Assembly (NCBI GenBank): GCA_007644065.1
Contig: VJWN01000004.1
Span: 62,001-126,000 of the forward strand
Direction: 5' to 3'
Source of the DNA: Margaritispora aquatica
Lineage: Eukaryota > Ascomycota > Leotiomycetes > Helotiales > Discinellaceae
DNA length: 64,000 nt
In this document: piece after piece, positions 60,901 through 64,000 of the stretch
Position numbering within the stretch: position 1 is the first letter of the stretch
Layout: each line of letters opens with the position of its first letter
Program-made: the position numbers and the translations under genes
Notes under the pieces: generated by a model
What the model saw: only the letters and a program-made list of their open reading frames with translations
Told to the model about the DNA's origin: nothing
Database searches by the model: none

Positions 60901-61347
60901 TCAACCTGGGCTAGAATGTACACCGAATGGTACTTTCCTAGCCTCCCTAAAGTGGGCTCAGGGTGCTGACGGCGATTGCACTTGTTTCTAGGTTTTTTGG
61001 GGCCTGTCGCAAGAGCCACAGTCATGTATTCAAGCAGGGCATGGCGCAAGTCTGATCTTTGCAGAAAAGGAATCAAGCACAAAGCCTATTTATCATTCTT
61101 AGCTGCTAAAAGTCATACTTCGTACATGTGCTCTTCCTCTTGCTCTTTCTTGTGACTTAGAGCCTCGACTCGTACATCCGTCAGCGGTTGCCTCTCAGTC
61201 GATCTGATCTGACCTGACTTGACTCGCCATTCTTTGTTTTTATTGCAGATATAAGAATCACTCTGCTGTCTGACATCAGACCTATCCTTTGTATTTTGCT
61301 CACCAGTGAAACACAAGTTCGACAAAAACCATTGTCGGAACTTCAAC
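57972..61347. other. Intergenic region with coding-like scraps
   Basis: On the plus strand, 58329-58520 reads VDKPFGTNGKEYTDEDTFDQ with natural composition but ends after about 60 codons, and 59357-59563 (69 codons) is similar in quality. Neither has a supported start, splice or known domain. A GTAG/GTAGGTA repeat lies near 60149-60160. The promoter of the GH131 gene is at the low end and that of the arrestin gene at the high end. Confidence 0.4.
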
Positions 61348-63325
61348 ATGCCAAGTTTTAACCCATTCAATAGCAAAAGTGCCGTGGCACTCTTCGAAAT
61401 CAGGTTGGTCTGTTGCTTCCTCGGTATTTTCCACTGCTAAATTGTTGCCAGACTCGACAATGACATTATCATCCTCCGCGGAGGGGAATCCGAGGCATCG
61501 AGCCAAATGCTCAAAGGCGTTGTGGTGTTATGTCTGACGAGTGCGCTGAAAATCGAAGATGTGCATCTGCGGATGACGGGTACGTTAAAAGTAGGGTGAG
61601 TTACACTCCTGAGCAACTCTGTGTCTGCGAGCTCATAAATGGGTCCGCAGATGGAACGATCAAAGAATGACACCTACTGGAATGTCCAGTCACAAGGTGG
61701 ACAAGACCAGCGAGATATTCAGTCATAAATGGGCACCTTTCGTTGGTGGTGGTGGACCAGGCTCGTCCTCGAGGAGTACGACGACACTACCAGCTGGTAA
61801 TTATGAATGGCCATTTGAACTCGTAATCCCAGGTTCGATGGCAGAAAGTGTAGAAGGTCTGGCGGAAAGTCACATCATGTATAAATTGAAGGCGACAGTT
61901 GCGAGAGGAAAATTGGCGTATGATTTGCATCACTGGAAGGCTCTTCGCATCGTGCGAACTCTAGATCCTTCAGCGTTGGAGTTGGCACACGCAATGACCG
62001 TGGAGAACGTATGGCCGAACAAAATCGAATACCAAGTGATTATCCCACAAAAGGCCATTGTTTTTGGCACCGCAATTGACGTGGAGATGAGATTCACCTC
62101 GTTGTTGAAAGGACTAGATGTTGGGATGGTCAAATGTCAATTGATCGAAGCGCAAGAATTTGTCTTGCCAGGTATGACACCACATACGGAAAGATTCTGG
62201 AAGAATTCGAGAGACATCGAAAGCTGGAATTTCGAAGTGGGCAGAGAATCTTTCCAAGACATGCTGAATGAGGATGGTCAAGATGGCTGGGTTCTGAACA
62301 AGAGATTGCCTCTGCCAAAATCATTGAGTAAGTGTTTGCAGGACGTCGATGTTCATGGCATCAAAATCAGGCACAAGGTCAAATTCAATATCGCTCTTCA
62401 CAATCCTGATGGGCATATCTCTGAGGTTAGTCGTTTTCCCACGTTTTGCATACAAAACTGACCTTTTTAGCTTCGTGCAACATTACCTATCACTATCTTC
62501 ATTTCACCAAATATGCCTATGACTGAAGATGGACGTCTTGTTGATCAAACGCCCATGAGTACTCAAACGGCCGATATCGTCCAGCATGCTCCACCGTTGT
62601 ATGGTGAGCATCAACTGGATCAATTGTACGCAGATGTGGACATGAGCGGTATTATGACTCCAGCACCGCAGTCAGGCATGAACACCCCCTTCTACAGTCT
62701 ATCGAGAGCTGGATCGCATGAGAATCTTGCATCTCTCAACGAAGCGGCCCATTCAAACGGTGCAGTGCCAGCATCTGTATTGTCCTCGAGACTTCAAGAT
62801 TTGAGCTCTACATCAAGGAATAGCAGCTTCCGTCGTTTACATGGAGCTGGCTCAGGATCAAATACACCACATCATCAGCCACACACGGAAGGAGAATATT
62901 TTGGACAAGCTCACACAGACCACCATAGCAATCCTCACAGTAACCCATTGACGCGACGAACGAGTGAAGAGGAACGTATGGAAGGTTCTCGGTTGACAAG
63001 TGGTCAACAAACACCCGAGCACGTGGATTACTCGACATTAACAAAAGTACCATCTTATGGTACGGCTATCAAAACGCCTGCTAGGGGTATGAGTTACACA
63101 GAAGCAGTGCCGAACTACGAGACAGCAATTTCAGCACCCCCATCTCCCGAGAGGAGTTTCAGTCATCCTACAACTCCAGGTGTCGAGGCATCTGATCCGA
63201 TGAGGAGGTCGCATTTCGCAAGCATGGGATTTACACCTATACACGCACCTGCACCTGTACATAACAATGATAACGATGAGAGGAGGAGGTTACATCTCTT
63301 GCAACAGAGAGGAAGAGCACACTAG
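61348..63325 (+). CDS. Arrestin-related trafficking adaptor (CreD/Rod1-like)
   Basis: Four exons run 61348-61403, 61452-61595, 61651-62425 and 62471-63325 (609 aa). It should recruit a HECT ubiquitin ligase (Rsp5/HulA) to plasma-membrane transporters and so drive their endocytosis. The N-terminal arrestin domain is seen in DNDIIILRGGESEASSQML, the strand LKVGWNDQRM (formed across a splice) and LPAGNYEWPFELVIPGSMAES. The arrestin C-domain covers NVWPNKIEYQVIIPQKAI to VHGIKIRHKVKFNIALHNPDG. The tail is Ser/Pro-rich and carries PY-type motifs: PPLY at residues 366-369, and weaker VPSY (Y521) and VPNY (Y541). CreD-type adaptors link to carbon catabolite control in aspergilli. The first exon is short; the start is the first ATG in frame after the leader. 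Confidence 0.92.
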
Positions 63326-64000
63326 TGGACTTGGCGATTTGATTCATCTATCGCACCTGCATTTGGAACGGCGTTAAGAGTTGGGACCCAAATAGACTTG
63401 TTAGAGCATTGCATTGCTGGCGTTCTTTGTTTGGACGGGGATAGAGAGATACACATTCAATTGCCTACATCAGGTGGCTGTGAGCGTTGTTTTAGGGATT
63501 TGATCGAAGCGGAGGATGAAAGAATTGGGTAATTTGGCAGATGGGAATGGGATGGGACGGGAAAGGAGGAGTTTGGAGTGATGGGATGGCTAGGTAACAC
63601 CACCTCACTCTGTTGTATTCAAGTATTTGGGAAAGAAGGGAGGTTCTCTGCGAGGAAATGGAAGCGTAATACTCATACTATTGAACTGTTTAAATGCCTT
63701 TCTGGTTATTCGTATTTCTCATAATGTGGTCTATCTTATTGTCATGTCTCTTCTTCGTTAAGTACATATGTATGTCTCCTTCCCTTATGAGTGCAATTTT
63801 CGCAAGCTGCTAGAACACTGTCTCAACTCGCGTATTTAATATCAAAATTGATTACTAATCTTGATCTCAACATGGCATGCCATACTCCTGCTACGCCATA
63901 TGGGTTGATTTGCATGGAAGTATATACCGATACCTTTGTCGTTATACGTTCACGTTCAGATCTACATTCACATCCGCTTCCAGTCCTTTGTTCTTTGTTC
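63326..64000. other. 3' region downstream of the arrestin gene
   Basis: T/A-rich sequence, likely the 3' untranslated region and beyond. No further gene was recognised before the window ends. Confidence 0.45.

Overview
The window looks like nuclear DNA of a filamentous ascomycete (Pezizomycotina). The coding regions are split by short introns, mostly 45-110 nt, with GT(A/G)(A/T)G-type donors and CTAAC/CTRAY branch sites. The gene families are also typical: a Zn2Cys6 factor, a copper-fist factor, a HET-domain relic, GH131, a fungal SLATT protein and an arrestin-related adaptor. A Leotiomycete is my best guess, but no marker gene is present to prove it. I recognise no rRNA, tRNA, CRISPR array or intact transposon. 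Exon borders were set by hand from splice sites plus reading-frame continuity. For every spliced model given a full exon list, the exon lengths sum to a multiple of three.

Layout. 0.5-2.0 kb: secreted endonuclease/exonuclease/phosphatase-fold enzyme with a C-terminal jacalin-like domain (+). 2.5-4.4 kb: disordered Ser-rich protein (-). 5.5-6.6 kb: secreted acid phosphatase (-). 7.4-9.8 kb: SLATT two-TM protein next to a decayed HET-domain gene (+). 10.0-10.8 kb: small SET-domain protein (-). 11.9-12.3 kb: small hydrophobic protein (+). 12.7-14.5 kb: decayed or doubtful reading frames (-). 16.8-18.3 kb: copper-fist factor (+). 22.3-24.7 kb: Rgt1-like Zn2Cys6 factor (+), with a 4-kb gap in front and an overlapping upstream ORF. 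27.6-28.7 kb: nitrilase-family hydrolase ending in SKL (-). 29.9-32.1 kb: eleven-exon, probably seven-TM membrane protein (-). 36.1-37.6 kb: alanine aminotransferase (-). 37.6-47.9 kb: about 10 kb almost without genes, except a 76-residue two-exon candidate at 39.4 kb. 47.9-54.3 kb: three small coiled-coil genes on the minus strand, with minisatellites and a fold-back repeat between them. 56.7-58.0 kb: secreted GH131 glucanase (-). 61.3-63.3 kb: arrestin-related trafficking adaptor (+).

The genes do not form an evident pathway or biosynthetic cluster. The common themes are nutrient sensing and acquisition (phosphatase, copper and glucose regulators, glucanase, transporter-endocytosis adaptor) plus one possible non-self-recognition corner (SLATT beside a HET relic). 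The most novel-looking items are the SLATT/HET neighbourhood, the seven-TM protein with a Glu-Arg pair at the end of TM3, the tiny-first-exon nitrilase with a peroxisomal signal, the 76-residue Trp-rich small gene, and the fold-back repeat with a partial second copy.
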